Shown here one piece after another: positions 36,325 to 48,093 of a stretch of DNA of 52,977 bases. Position numbers and translations under genes: made by a program. The stretch is from Actinomycetota bacterium (GTDB lineage: Bacteria; Actinomycetota; Actinomycetes; S36-B12). The notes beneath the pieces were generated by a model. The model did not search any database. It was not told where the DNA came from and worked only from the letters and a program-made list of their open reading frames with translations. Each line of letters starts with the position of its first letter. Within the stretch, counting starts at the first letter, position 1. Location: assembly GCA_027729805.1 (NCBI GenBank), contig JAQCEO010000006.1:1-52977 (forward strand), given 5' to 3'.

Positions 36325-36356
36325 TATAAAATAATGCTGCTGACGATGTTGATCAC
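36324..36356 (-). CDS. isoleucine-rich leader peptide of cimA
   Basis: A 10-codon frame, GTG start, reads MINIVSSIIL and stops. Four of ten residues are Ile (ATC, ATC, ATT, ATT), with Val and Leu. It is followed directly by the hairpin at 36302-36324 and the terminator at 36274-36301, then cimA, the first committed gene for isoleucine. Scarcity of charged tRNA-Ile would stall ribosomes on the leader and favour read-through. There is no strong SD (only AGGG close to the start), and CACACT six bases upstream is a weak -10 candidate, so it may also be read from ilvE. Confidence 0.75.
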   Translation of the reverse strand: MINIVSSIIL

Positions 36357-36388
36357 GGCCCTAGTGTGCCATATGGGATCAAGGCCCG

Positions 36389-37513
36389 CTAGCAGATGGT
36401 ATGCATCCAGTTATGGCGATCAGCCACCGCACCGGTCTGGATATCCAAAAGTGCCTGCCTCAAGGTCATCGTGACGGCTCCGATGTGACCCCCGGCGACC
36501 TCCCAGGCGCCACTTTCCCTGGACTTGACTTGCCCGATCGGGGTGATGACGGCCGCGGTGCCGCAGGCAAATACTTCGGTGATCGAACCACTGGCACAGC
36601 CGGCGCGCCAATCATCAACACTGATTCGGTCTTCTTCCGCGCGAATCCCAAGATCCTCGGCAACAGTTAATAACGACTCCCGGGTAATGCCGGGAAGAAG
36701 CGCACCGGTCAGTTGCGGGGTGCGGATGCGGGCGGAATCACCTTCACCATGGACGAAGTACAGGTTCATGCCCCCCATCTCCTCGATCCAGCGACGCTCA
36801 ACAGCATCCAGCCAGACCACTTGATCACAACCATGTTGGGCAGCCTCAGCCTGCGCAACAAGTGACGCCGCGTAGTTACCGGCACACTTCGCCTCGCCAG
36901 TACCACCCGGTGCCGCACGCACATATTCATCAGATAACCACACCGTGACCGGCTTAACCCCCTGCGGAAAGTACGCACCCGCTGGCGATGCGATTAACAG
37001 ATACTCATAAGCATTTCCCGGGCGAACCCCAAGGCCAATTTCCGTGGAGATCATGAAGGGACGTAGATAAAGTGATTTCTCCCTGTCACTTGGTACCCAT
37101 GCTTGATCTTGACGCACCAGCGCCTCAATCGAACCCAGGAATAGCTCATCGGGTACCTCGGCCATCGCGAGCCGGCGGGCAGATCGGGCGAAGCGCTCCG
37201 AGTTTTTGATCGGCCGAAAAGTCTTGACACTGCCATCTGCATGCCGATAAGCCTTCAGGCCTTCGAAGATCGCTTGGCCGTAGTGCATGAAGTTCGTAGC
37301 TGGGTCCAAGAGCAATGGACCATATGGCACGAGTTCGGCACCGTGCCAACCGTCCGCAGCTGTCCACTTTGCGCGAACCATGTGGTCGGTGAAGTATTTG
37401 CCAAATCCCGGATCGGCCATGATGGTCTCGCGCTCGGCGGCTGATTTAGGCGCTGTCGAAGCCTTGATGTCAATCGGCCACAGCGAAGTGCCGGTTTCGG
37501 TGCTAGTTGTCAT
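36389..37513 (-). CDS. ilvE: branched-chain amino-acid aminotransferase
   Basis: Fold-type IV PLP transaminase for Val, Leu and Ile, last step of each pathway. MVRAKWTAADGWHGAELVPYGPLLLDPATNFMHYGQAIFEGLKAYRH region, FARSARRLAMAEVP, VWLSDEYVRAAPGGTGEAKCAGNYAASLVAQAEA (PLP Lys within AKCAGNYA), and EEMGGMNLYFVH are present. 374 aa, the actinobacterial long form. Confidence 0.95.
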   Translation of the reverse strand: MTTSTETGTSLWPIDIKASTAPKSAAERETIMADPGFGKYFTDHMVRAKWTAADGWHGAELVPYGPLLLDPATNFMHYGQAIFEGLKAYRHADGSVKTFRPIKNSERFARSARRLAMAEVPDELFLGSIEALVRQDQAWVPSDREKSLYLRPFMISTEIGLGVRPGNAYEYLLIASPAGAYFPQGVKPVTVWLSDEYVRAAPGGTGEAKCAGNYAASLVAQAEAAQHGCDQVVWLDAVERRWIEEMGGMNLYFVHGEGDSARIRTPQLTGALLPGITRESLLTVAEDLGIRAEEDRISVDDWRAGCASGSITEVFACGTAAVITPIGQVKSRESGAWEVAGGHIGAVTMTLRQALLDIQTGAVADRHNWMHTIC

Positions 37514-37543
37514 CGGTGGCCCCCTCTGGTCGATGGGGTAACG

Positions 37544-37642
37544 CTACAGGTGCCCCACCCCTGACAGCTCGTCAGTACGCCCAGTTAATTGCGAGGCGAA
37601 TCGACAAAGTTCGAATACCTGCACCATGTGTAGACCCATCAC
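37544..37642 (-). CDS. possible short upstream ORF before ilvE
   Basis: In the 191-base leuB-ilvE gap, CGAGGAG followed by GTG-ATG opens a 32-codon frame (MMGLHMVQVFELC...) that stops 30 bases before ilvE. It contains scattered Leu and Val codons but no run. A perfect GAAGATT/AATCTTC hairpin (37664-37680) lies upstream of it. Its translation and role are unproven. Confidence 0.25.
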   Translation of the reverse strand: MMGLHMVQVFELCRFASQLTGRTDELSGVGHL

Positions 37643-37704
37643 GGCCGCTGGCTCCTCGCGCTACGAAGATTTCTAATCTTCCAGCAACTACTTATCGTCG
37701 CCGC

Positions 37705-38760
37705 TCAGGCGGAGGCAGCCAATGCGCCGGCCGCTAGTGCGTCGCCAATCTGGCTAGTTGAACGAGGGTTCGTACCACGGGTGGCTAAGTCATTTTCGAC
37801 AGCGGATTCAACCCACCCTGATGCCTCAAAGCAGCCAACGTGATCTAGCAGCATTGCCAGTGACATTACGGTGGCCGTCGGATCAGCCTTGCCTTGCCCG
37901 GCGATATCTGGTGCAGAACCATGAACCGGCTCGAACATACTTGGGTTACTGCGGCTCGGGTCGATATTGCCACTTGCCGCTAGCCCGATCCCGCCACCGA
38001 TTGCGGCGCCAATATCGGTAAGAATGTCGCCGAATAGATTGTCGGTGACAACAACGTCGAAACGCTCCGGGTTCGTCAGGAAGAACATTGATGCCGCATC
38101 AACATGCAGATAATCGGTGGTGACTTCCGGGTACTCCAGCTTCACCCGATCAAAAGTGCGCTGCCAAAGATCGCCCGCGAAGACCAACACGTTTGTCTTA
38201 TGCACCAAAGTCACCTTCTTGCGCCGGCGCATCGCACGATCAAATGCATCGCGAATAATGCGCTCAGCCCCATAAGCGGTGTTCAAGCTGACCTCGGTCG
38301 CAACTTCTTGGGGTGTCCCGATCCGCAAGACCCCACCGGCTCCCACATACGGGCCTTCGGTGCCTTCCCGGCAGACTACAAAGTCAATATCCTTTGGGCC
38401 TTTACCAGCGATCGGCCCGGTCACACCGGGGTACAACTTCACCGGTCGCAGGTTTACGTGGTGGTCCATCACAAATCGCAGTGGCAACAACACCCCACGC
38501 TCCAAGATGCCAGATTTCACTGACGGGTCGCCGATGGCCCCGAGCAAGATGGCGTCATAGCCGCGAAGCTCTTCAACCACATGGTCGGGCAGTAATTCAC
38601 CCGTGGCGTTGTACCGGCGGGCCCCAAGGTCGTATTCGGTCGCTGTCACCGTGATACCCGCTGCGGGCGCAATGGCGCCCAGTACTTTCATGGCTTCGGC
38701 CACCACCTCGGTGCCAATGCCGTCGCCGGGAATCAGGGCCAGATTGAGGGTCTTTGACAT
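37705..38760 (-). CDS. leuB: 3-isopropylmalate dehydrogenase
   Basis: Oxidative decarboxylation in leucine synthesis; also 3-methylmalate oxidation in the citramalate route. [86 protein letters not shown] and [23 protein letters not shown] are typical. I start it at the ATG at 38760; eight more upstream codons are open. Divergent from the leuA leader across 41 bases. Confidence 0.95.
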   Translation of the reverse strand: MSKTLNLALIPGDGIGTEVVAEAMKVLGAIAPAAGITVTATEYDLGARRYNATGELLPDHVVEELRGYDAILLGAIGDPSVKSGILERGVLLPLRFVMDHHVNLRPVKLYPGVTGPIAGKGPKDIDFVVCREGTEGPYVGAGGVLRIGTPQEVATEVSLNTAYGAERIIRDAFDRAMRRRKKVTLVHKTNVLVFAGDLWQRTFDRVKLEYPEVTTDYLHVDAASMFFLTNPERFDVVVTDNLFGDILTDIGAAIGGGIGLAASGNIDPSRSNPSMFEPVHGSAPDIAGQGKADPTATVMSLAMLLDHVGCFEASGWVESAVENDLATRGTNPRSTSQIGDALAAGALAASA

Positions 38761-38789
38761 GGGCGAAACCCTACCTAGCGCCACTCTGG

Positions 38790-38795
38790 TACTCT
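38790..38795 (+). promoter_or_regulatory. -10 element for the leuA leader
   Basis: TACTCT lies six bases before the GTG of the Leu leader peptide, suited to a leaderless transcript. No convincing -35 is seen. The same arrangement occurs at ffh. Confidence 0.4.
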
Positions 38796-38801
38796 GCGTG
38801 G

Positions 38802-38849
38802 GTGTTCATCGTCAACCTGCTCCTTCGCCGCCGCGGCGAGGCCTCTTAA
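38802..38849 (+). CDS. leucine leader peptide of leuA
   Basis: A 15-codon frame ([18 protein letters not shown] start) with three consecutive Leu codons CTG-CTC-CTT followed by Arg codons, ending 72 bases before leuA. Leu-run leader peptides before leuA are known in actinobacteria and control the gene by attenuation. Starvation for Leu would stall ribosomes on the Leu run. Confidence 0.82.
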   Translation: MFIVNLLLRRRGEAS

Positions 38850-38857
38850 CCGGCCTC
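38838..38857 (+). promoter_or_regulatory. hairpin overlapping the end of the leuA leader peptide
   Basis: GAGGCC and GGCCTC pair over an eight-base loop that contains the leader stop codon. The following bases (GTCGCGGGTTTCGTCGTTTG) hold only interrupted T residues, so a classical U-run terminator is not clear. The mechanism could be transcriptional or translational. Confidence 0.45.
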
Positions 38858-38900
38858 CTCGTCGCGGGTTTCGTCGTTTGCCGGTCCTCCCCCAAACTGA

Positions 38901-40676
<1,776 letters not shown>

Positions 40677-40682
40677 ACCGAC

Positions 40683-42266
40683 CTAGTTGAGGTCTACTGA
40701 CTTCCCGCTGTGGGCACCAATCTTGCTGACGATCTCATCGAGAGTGACTGCAGGAATCGGTGAGTCGATGGTCAACACAATAAGTGCGTGACTGCTCTCA
40801 TCACGGCTCACCTGCATGCCCCCGATGTTTATGTTGGCGTCGCCGAGTACCTTGCCGACCACCCCCACCACACCTGGCTTGTCGTGATAGCGCAGGAAAG
40901 CCATGTGGTCACTTACCGGCACATCAACGTCGAAGCCATCGACTTCTACCACCTTTGGCGTGTGCCGCGGACCTGCGACCGTGCCGGCCACGCTTACGCT
41001 CTCGCCGCCGGTCAAGGTTATGGTTACTCGCACCAATGACCGGTGGTCATCACTTGTCCGATCCGTAGTAAGCACTACTTCGACGCCACGCTGCTCAGCA
41101 ATAACGGGGGCGTTGACGTAGGAAACGGGATCATGAACGAGCATCTGGAATACCCCTTTCAGGGCTGACAACTCCAGCACACGCACATCGTGATCAGCGG
41201 CTTCACCGCGAACCTCAACGGTTACCCGAGCCACGGCGGCCGTCGCCAAGCCACAGGCAATCGCTCCGAGTTTCTCGGCCAATGGCAACAGGGGCTTGAT
41301 TTGCTCGGCCATCTGGCCACCTTGGACGTTAACCGCATCCGGTACTAGCTCACCGGCGAGGGCCAGCCGCACCGAGCGGGCAACGCTAATACCCGCTTTC
41401 TCCTGCGCTTCATCGGTAGATGCGCCCAGATGCGGGGTGGCCACGACTTGCTCGAGTGTAAATAAAGGTGAGTTGATGCAGGGCTCCTTGGCATAAACAT
41501 CAAGGCCGGCGCCGGCCACCCGCCCATCAACGATGGCGTCATACAGTGCTTTTTCATCGACAATGCCACCGCGTGCTGCATTGATGATGTGCACGGTTGG
41601 CTTCACTTTATGTAATTCGGCATCGCCAATTAGTCCTACGGTCTCAGCGGTCTTGGGTAGGTGCACCGTGATGAAATCACTGTCGGCCAGCAGATCATCT
41701 AAGGACACCATGCGCACTCCTAGTTGAGCCGCGCGGGCCGGCTGCACATAGGGGTCGTAGGCAATCAGCTTTACCCCAAATGCGCTCAGCCGCTGAGCAA
41801 CGAGTACTCCGATGCGACCTAGGCCTACGACTCCAACCACTTTGTCGGCGACTTCAACTCCGGTAAACTTAGAGCGCTTCCACTCCCCCTTGCTGAGCGC
41901 AGCACTGGCTGGAGCGACATTGCGCGCACTTGCCAGCAGCAACGCGACGGTAAGTTCGGCCGCACTCACGATATTTGAACTTGGTGCGTTGACGACCATG
42001 ACACCGGCCTGGGTTGCGGCTTTAATATCAACATTGTCAAGCCCAACTCCCGCGCGAGCAATCACCTTCAGCTTCGACGCCGCAGCTATCGCCTCGGCGT
42101 CGACCATGGTGGCCGAGCGCACCAAAATGGCGTCAACGTCGACGATGGCCGCCAGCAAGGCCACGCGATCGGCACCATCACAATTGATGATCTCGAAGTC
42201 GGGCCCAAGGGCCTCAACGGTCGCGGGTGAGAGTTCTTCGGCAATTAGGACTCGGGATTTGGTCAC
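40683..42266 (-). CDS. serA: D-3-phosphoglycerate dehydrogenase
   Basis: First step of serine synthesis. The catalytic part has LIAEELSPATVEALG, LKVIARAGVGLDNVDIKAATQAGVMVVNAPSSN, Rossmann VVGVVGLGRIGVLVAQRL, and the His/Glu pair in TPHLGASTDEAQEKAG. The C-terminus has the allosteric ASB domain and an ACT domain (FLRYHDKPGVVGVVGKVLGDANINIGGMQVSRDE). 527 aa, the long form of actinobacteria. Downstream of ilvC on the same strand. Confidence 0.96.
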   Translation of the reverse strand: MTKSRVLIAEELSPATVEALGPDFEIINCDGADRVALLAAIVDVDAILVRSATMVDAEAIAAASKLKVIARAGVGLDNVDIKAATQAGVMVVNAPSSNIVSAAELTVALLLASARNVAPASAALSKGEWKRSKFTGVEVADKVVGVVGLGRIGVLVAQRLSAFGVKLIAYDPYVQPARAAQLGVRMVSLDDLLADSDFITVHLPKTAETVGLIGDAELHKVKPTVHIINAARGGIVDEKALYDAIVDGRVAGAGLDVYAKEPCINSPLFTLEQVVATPHLGASTDEAQEKAGISVARSVRLALAGELVPDAVNVQGGQMAEQIKPLLPLAEKLGAIACGLATAAVARVTVEVRGEAADHDVRVLELSALKGVFQMLVHDPVSYVNAPVIAEQRGVEVVLTTDRTSDDHRSLVRVTITLTGGESVSVAGTVAGPRHTPKVVEVDGFDVDVPVSDHMAFLRYHDKPGVVGVVGKVLGDANINIGGMQVSRDESSHALIVLTIDSPIPAVTLDEIVSKIGAHSGKSVDLN

Positions 42267-42299
42267 TGCAGGATTCTAGCGGTGGCCACTTGCGAAGGC

Positions 42300-43406
<1,107 letters not shown>

Positions 43407-43410
43407 TCAA

Positions 43411-43938
43411 TTACGAGGCGGAGCGGTCGGCCAAGCGCACGGAGCGGTCCGAAATTGACTTAGCCCCTCGCGCCACCGCAACCACGCCAGACTTGACCAG
43501 TTCCTTGATTCCGAAGGGCTCAAGGATACGCAGAAGAGCTGCCAACTTTTCGCCGTTCCCGGTGGCCTCAATGGTGACGGCATCGGGGGAAACGTCAACC
43601 ACCTTGGCCCGAAAAAGCTGGACTGTTTCCAAAATATGCGACCTAGTCTCCAGATCGGCTTTCACCTTGACCAGCAAGATCTCCCGCTGCACTGAAGCAT
43701 CTGGATCAAGTTCCACAATTTTTAGGACGTTGATCAACTTATTCAGTTGCTTGGTCACCTGCTCAAGTGGTGCACCCTCAGCATTGACGACAATGGTCAT
43801 CCGCGAGATCTGTGGCACCTCGGTCGGACCAACGGCTAGGGACTCAATATTGAACCCACGTCGGGAAAACAAGCTGGCAACCCGCGCCAGCACACCGGGG
43901 GTATCTTCAACCAAAACTGACAATGTGTGTCGTGGCAT
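43411..43938 (-). CDS. ilvN: acetolactate synthase regulatory subunit
   Basis: Confers valine feedback on IlvB. The N-terminal ACT domain reads HTLSVLVEDTPGVLARVASLFSRRGFNIESLAVGPTE and the C-terminal half has LVKVKADLETRSHILETVQLFRAKVVDVSPD. The ATG at 43938 overlaps the ilvB stop by one base (TAATG). About 175 aa. Confidence 0.95.
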   Translation of the reverse strand: MPRHTLSVLVEDTPGVLARVASLFSRRGFNIESLAVGPTEVPQISRMTIVVNAEGAPLEQVTKQLNKLINVLKIVELDPDASVQREILLVKVKADLETRSHILETVQLFRAKVVDVSPDAVTIEATGNGEKLAALLRILEPFGIKELVKSGVVAVARGAKSISDRSVRLADRSAS

Positions 43939-45692
43939 TAGTCGTCCGACCCCCAATCCGGAGCCATGGCTCGCGCCACCAAGATTTCGTCATTGCTAGC
44001 GCCTGCTGCGACCATCGGCCACACCATGGCATCGCGATGCACAACGAAATCGATGACCACGGGTGCATCGTTCATGCCCATTGCCTTCTCAATAGTGGTA
44101 TCGACATCTTCCGGTGATTCGCAGCGCAGACCGTGACAACCGTATGCGTCCGCCAATTTAACGAAATCCGGTACTCGATGTGAGTGCAAATCGGTATTAG
44201 AATAGCGGCTGTTATAGAACAGGGTCTGCCATTGGCGAACCATGCCCAGGCTGCTGTTGTTGATCAGGGCTACTTTGATAGGGATGTCATTGATTGCGCA
44301 GGTAACCAACTCTTGGTTTGTCATCTGGAAGCAACCATCACCATCCACCGCCCACACGGTCTTGTCCGGGCAGCCGACCTTTGCACCCATCGCCGCCGGC
44401 ACCGCGTAACCCATGGTGCCCAAACCCCCTGAATTTAGCCACGAGTTAGGGCGCTCGTAGCCGATGAACTGCGCCGCCCACATTTGATGTTGACCAACCC
44501 CGGCCGCGTAGATTGCATCGGGGCCGGAGATTATTCCGAGACGCTCGATCACGTACTGCGGTGACAATGAGCCGTCATCGGGCGGTTCGTAACCTATTGG
44601 GTAGGTCTCGCGCATGCGATTAAGTAGTACCCACCAAGCGGCGTAGTCGCCGCTCTTGCCGGCCGCGTACTCGCCTTCAAGTGCGATCACCAACTCGGGG
44701 ATGACTTCGGCTACATCGCCAACGATTGGAATATCGGCGTACCGATTCTTGCCTATTTCTGCGGGATCGATATCAGCGTGGATAACCGCGGCATTTGGTG
44801 CGAAGGTCGAGAGCTTGCCGGTGACCCGATCGTCAAAGCGCGCACCTAGGGTGATCAAGAGGTCGGATTTTTGAAGTGCACCGACAGCAGCGACGCTGCC
44901 GTGCATACCGGGCATACCCAGGTGCTGGGGATGTGAATCCGGGAAGGCCCCGCGCGCCATCAGCGTAGTGACAACCGGGATACCGGTGATATCAGCCAAC
45001 CTTCGCAGCGCAGCGGACGCACCTGCTCGGATTACTCCACCGCCAACATAAAGCACGGGTGCTTTTGCGGCGATGATCATGGCGGCGGCATCGCGCACCT
45101 GCTTGGCATGCGGCTTGGTCACCGGGTGATAGCCGGGAAGATCAATCGAGGTCGGCCAGTCGAAAGTGGTCATTGCTTGCAGCGCGTCCTTCGATACGTC
45201 GACCAGGACTGGGCCTGGTCGGCCCGTTGACGCGAGATGAAATGCCTCGGCCATCACCCTTGGAATGTCGTCCGGGTTGGTGACCAGATAATTGTGCTTG
45301 GTGATGGGCATCGTGATGCCGCGGATATCGGCCTCCTGGAAGGCATCGGTGCCGATCGCACCGCTTGGCACCTGACCGGTGATCGCCACCATCGGGACCG
45401 AATCCATTGCCGCATCGGCGATTGGCGTAACCAAGTTGGTAGCCCCCGGCCCACTTGTGGCAACACATACCCCAACTCGGCCGGTGGCCGCAGCGAAACC
45501 TTCAGCCGCATGGCCGGCGCCTTGCTCATGCCGGACCAGAATATGGCGAACTTTGGAGTCCAGTAGCGGGTCATAAAGTGGTAGCACCGCACCACCGGGA
45601 ATCCCGAATACATCTGTTACACCAGCGGCCTCGAGGGCTAAAACCAGGCTTTGGGCACCGGAAATCGGTGCACCCGTGGATTGTTCACCCAT
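43938..45692 (-). CDS. ilvB: acetolactate synthase catalytic subunit
   Basis: ThDP enzyme making acetolactate and acetohydroxybutyrate. [58 protein letters not shown] with the ThDP Glu, [10 protein letters not shown], and the Mg/ThDP motif [16 protein letters not shown]...[12 protein letters not shown] are complete. The start [12 protein letters not shown] at 45692 has AGAGGG upstream; codons before it belong to the attenuator leader. 584 aa. Heads ilvB-ilvN-ilvC. Confidence 0.96.
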   Translation of the reverse strand: MGEQSTGAPISGAQSLVLALEAAGVTDVFGIPGGAVLPLYDPLLDSKVRHILVRHEQGAGHAAEGFAAATGRVGVCVATSGPGATNLVTPIADAAMDSVPMVAITGQVPSGAIGTDAFQEADIRGITMPITKHNYLVTNPDDIPRVMAEAFHLASTGRPGPVLVDVSKDALQAMTTFDWPTSIDLPGYHPVTKPHAKQVRDAAAMIIAAKAPVLYVGGGVIRAGASAALRRLADITGIPVVTTLMARGAFPDSHPQHLGMPGMHGSVAAVGALQKSDLLITLGARFDDRVTGKLSTFAPNAAVIHADIDPAEIGKNRYADIPIVGDVAEVIPELVIALEGEYAAGKSGDYAAWWVLLNRMRETYPIGYEPPDDGSLSPQYVIERLGIISGPDAIYAAGVGQHQMWAAQFIGYERPNSWLNSGGLGTMGYAVPAAMGAKVGCPDKTVWAVDGDGCFQMTNQELVTCAINDIPIKVALINNSSLGMVRQWQTLFYNSRYSNTDLHSHRVPDFVKLADAYGCHGLRCESPEDVDTTIEKAMGMNDAPVVIDFVVHRDAMVWPMVAAGASNDEILVARAMAPDWGSDD

Positions 45693-45759
45693 GATCCCTC
45701 TCGCTTCTCCATCTAGACGGTTTTGCCACTGCCCGTACCTAAGTGTGCCCTTCCAATGC

Positions 45760-45791
45760 AAAACCCCCCGACCCTGGTGGGTAACGGAGGG
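45760..45791 (-). terminator. attenuator terminator upstream of ilvB
   Basis: CCCTCCG pairs with CGGGGGG (one G-U pair) over a 14-base loop, followed by TTTT, on the ilvB strand 67 bases before ilvB and 19 bases after the leader-peptide stop. Confidence 0.85.
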
Positions 45792-45810
45792 CAGCGCACG
45801 GGATATGCGT

Positions 45811-45849
45811 CTAGCCCGCGCGCCTAATAACTACAAGATTCTTTGCCAC
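45811..45849 (-). CDS. branched-chain leader peptide of ilvB
   Basis: A 12-codon frame with GTG start reads [12 protein letters not shown] and stops. The Leu-Val-Val-Ile run followed by Arg-Arg is the pattern of ilvB leader peptides in actinobacteria. It sits between a good promoter (7 bases upstream, so leaderless) and an intrinsic terminator, forming a complete attenuator that senses all three branched-chain amino acids. Confidence 0.88.
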   Translation of the reverse strand: MAKNLVVIRRAG

Positions 45850-45856
45850 GGGACGG

Positions 45857-45885
45857 ACGATACCGGTCCCACGGCGATTTGTCAC
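45857..45885 (-). promoter_or_regulatory. promoter of ilvBNC
   Basis: GTGACA (-35, five of six matches to TTGACA), a 17-base spacer and TATCGT (-10) end seven bases before the leader GTG. Transcription starting at the GTG would give a leaderless leader peptide. The remaining stretch 45886-46060 up to the GntR gene shows no gene. Confidence 0.7.
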
Positions 45886-46060
45886 GTCGGCCCCATCCGA
45901 CCCACCAATTTGCCCCTACGGGGCACTTACCGTATCGGCCTCGATTGTTGAGTAATGACCAGTGCCGCGGCGTTAGGAGACCCGTTGTGGTGCTACCTCG
46001 TCATCGCTATTCCAGTTGCTGATACCGGACAGTTCCCCCAGGCACCCGGCGAAACCGCGA

Positions 46061-46714
46061 CTATTCATGGGTCACGCGGGTGCGTGAGAACATGTAGTGG
46101 TCGGCGAACGCTTTCCGGATTTCCCCCTTGTCCCCGAGGGCGATCGCGTCGACGATGGCCGTGTGCAGATGGGCGGGTGGCCGGCGTCGGATGGAGGCAT
46201 CCGCGGCCTCGACCGGTTGCAGGTACAGGCGGGTCTGGTCGACCAGGTTCGTCGAAATCGATAGCAGGCGCGAGTTGCCGCTTAACTCGGCTATGGCCAC
46301 GTGAAACTCCAGATCGGTCGCCAGGCCCGATGCGAATCCACCGTCATCCCAACACCGCTCAATGCGCTCTTGTCCCTCGCGGAGCATGGTGAGCAGTTCG
46401 GCATCACCCGTTTCGGCCAAGAGGTTCGCTGCAGCGACGTCGATCAACTCACGCACCGCATAGATCTCCAGCAGATCGGTCGGCGTGACGACGCGCACGG
46501 TGATCCCGCGCCGGGGATTGATTACGACGAGCCCCTCGGACTCAAGCAGGAGCAAACCTTCGCGTACTGCTCCAACGCTCACCGCATATCGGCCGGCTAT
46601 TCCCGCGATATCCAGTTTCTCTCCTGGTGCAATGGCTTTAGCCAAGATCTGTTCTCGAAGATCGAGCGCGATCAACTCTCGCAGGGATTGGTGCTGCAAA
46701 GGCGTATTCGTCAT
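46061..46714 (-). CDS. GntR family regulator (FCD/FadR-type)
   Basis: About 217 aa. The N-terminal winged helix reads LRELIALDLREQILAKAIAPGEKLDIAGIAGRYAVSVGAVREGLLLLESEGLV, and the helical FCD domain has DLLEIYAVRELIDVAAANLLA, LEFHVAIAELSGNSRL and HLHTAIVDAIALGD, which bears the metal-binding Asp/His pattern. Such regulators sense organic acids. The start (MTNTPLQHQSL) overlaps the stop of the decarboxylase-like gene (ATGA), so it is the last gene of the minus-strand catabolic unit and probably controls it. Confidence 0.88.
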   Translation of the reverse strand: MTNTPLQHQSLRELIALDLREQILAKAIAPGEKLDIAGIAGRYAVSVGAVREGLLLLESEGLVVINPRRGITVRVVTPTDLLEIYAVRELIDVAAANLLAETGDAELLTMLREGQERIERCWDDGGFASGLATDLEFHVAIAELSGNSRLLSISTNLVDQTRLYLQPVEAADASIRRRPPAHLHTAIVDAIALGDKGEIRKAFADHYMFSRTRVTHE

Positions 46715-47502
46715 GCAAGTATCCGGTGGTGGGCTCGTATAATAGAGACGGTTCCTTCGGTCCGGTAGGCACGAATGCACTCAAGTAACGGGATCCCCCG
46801 AAGTCCGGCAACGATCGTGGAATTAGTAGGGGACTCCTCCCAACTGACATCTCCCACGGACATGGCCCCCTTGCACGACCAGCCGGACGTAGGATTATTC
46901 ACTATCCCGATCATGGTCGGTTGACTCACCTCGACCCCGATGCCATCTATGCGCGGTATACGTTTCCAGCCAAACCAGGCACCGCCTGCAAGCTCCGCAC
47001 GCAAACCATCGACCTCTGCGGAGGACATCTTCGCCTCATCAGTCAGATCCATGCGAATCAATTCATGGTCTCGGTCCCACGCAGAGACCGTCCAGCGGTC
47101 CGCCGCCGGCTCGGGGTCATCCACATCTGCAAGAAGTTTGGGAATACCAAGTACTTCCCGGCCACGGATGATCGGCTCGATTTTGTTCTCCCAAAGGATC
47201 AGTGCGAAAGATCCATGGATGGGGCCCTCATCCGCAGGAAACGTCGCGGCGACATTGAATCCGAATAGTCGATATTCACCGCCGGCAAGGAAATTGACTC
47301 CGCGGCAGCGCTGCATATACCCGTAGACCAAGGGATCGGGACCCGGGACGAACGGCTCAGGAAGAACCCGCGCAAGTGCTTCGGGCGTTGATCGGTAGAT
47401 GCTCATCAGGGTGCGAACATCGGTGAATTCCCCTGCCGGATGAGGGGGCTGTGGCCCGAAGGCCACCGGCATCATGTACGTAACGCTCTCCTGAAACTTC
47501 AT
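46711..47502 (-). CDS. acetoacetate decarboxylase family protein
   Basis: 263 aa with the ADC fold: LMSIYRSTPEALARVLPEPF, the strand FNVAATF, SFALILWENKIEPIIRGREVLGIPKLLADVD with the Schiff-base Lys122 in GIPK. Family members decarboxylate acetoacetate or catalyse related aldol/dehydratase chemistry. The context (VOC, SDRs, P450) suggests a ring- or side-chain-degradation step rather than acetone formation. Eight bases after the VOC gene. Confidence 0.82.
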   Translation of the reverse strand: MKFQESVTYMMPVAFGPQPPHPAGEFTDVRTLMSIYRSTPEALARVLPEPFVPGPDPLVYGYMQRCRGVNFLAGGEYRLFGFNVAATFPADEGPIHGSFALILWENKIEPIIRGREVLGIPKLLADVDDPEPAADRWTVSAWDRDHELIRMDLTDEAKMSSAEVDGLRAELAGGAWFGWKRIPRIDGIGVEVSQPTMIGIVNNPTSGWSCKGAMSVGDVSWEESPTNSTIVAGLRGIPLLECIRAYRTEGTVSIIRAHHRILA

Positions 47503-47510
47503 CCTAACCC

Positions 47511-47960
47511 TCAGTGCGAGGACTCGTCGACGAGTTCTATTGAGTTTCCGTCCGGGTCGGACAGAAATACGACAGTCACCGACCCCGTCTCCAGCGGGAA
47601 GGTGGCGGGTTCGGCATCGAAAATCACGCCCTTACTCAAGAGTTCCTCATACGCCTCGTTAAGGTTCTCAACGCTTAGGGCGAAGTGCGTTGCTCCCACG
47701 ATACCTGGCCGCACCGCAGCGGAATCTTTCGGCAGTTCAAAAAACTCCAGCAGATCAATAAGGACCCCAGGTGTCCCAGGGGCAATTAGGCGCGTCGACT
47801 GCCCCCGAGCATTGTCAATCGCGTTCGCCTTCTTGACATCCTCAGCAGCCAACTGATGCTGCTCAACCTGTTGCAACCCTAGCAGCCCGCAATAGAAATC
47901 CAACGCCCTCCGCGTATCGCTGACCGTCACCGCGATGTGATCAAGTGCCTTAGTTTGCAT
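47511..47960 (-). CDS. VOC (glyoxalase/dioxygenase superfamily) protein
   Basis: About 149 aa with two paired beta-alpha-beta-beta-beta units: ALDHIAVTVSDTRRALDFYCGLLGLQQVEQ and THFALSVENLNEAYEELLSKGV, ending VVFLSDPDGNSIELVDES. The conserved metal His (LDHIAV, THFAL) and Glu (SIELVD) positions are present, so a metal-dependent isomerase, epimerase or dioxygenase is possible. ATG with GGAAGAG upstream. It follows a mycofactocin-type SDR. Confidence 0.82.
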   Translation of the reverse strand: MQTKALDHIAVTVSDTRRALDFYCGLLGLQQVEQHQLAAEDVKKANAIDNARGQSTRLIAPGTPGVLIDLLEFFELPKDSAAVRPGIVGATHFALSVENLNEAYEELLSKGVIFDAEPATFPLETGSVTVVFLSDPDGNSIELVDESSH

Positions 47961-48093
47961 TACTCTTCCACCTTTCATTTAGTCTTACCGATTTCCAAAG
48001 GTCTCCCCTACACCAGGAGTCGCCCACTCTCTTACATCTGATTTATTGAACACTTATCGGAGTAGATAGCGTCTTTTCGTCGAGGGATTACCG

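Noticed and set aside
45811-45885. A longer ilvB leader peptide from a GTG at 45885 (24 codons).
   Set aside because: The -35 (GTGACA) and -10 (TATCGT) lie inside it; the inner GTG at 45849 is placed right for transcription start.
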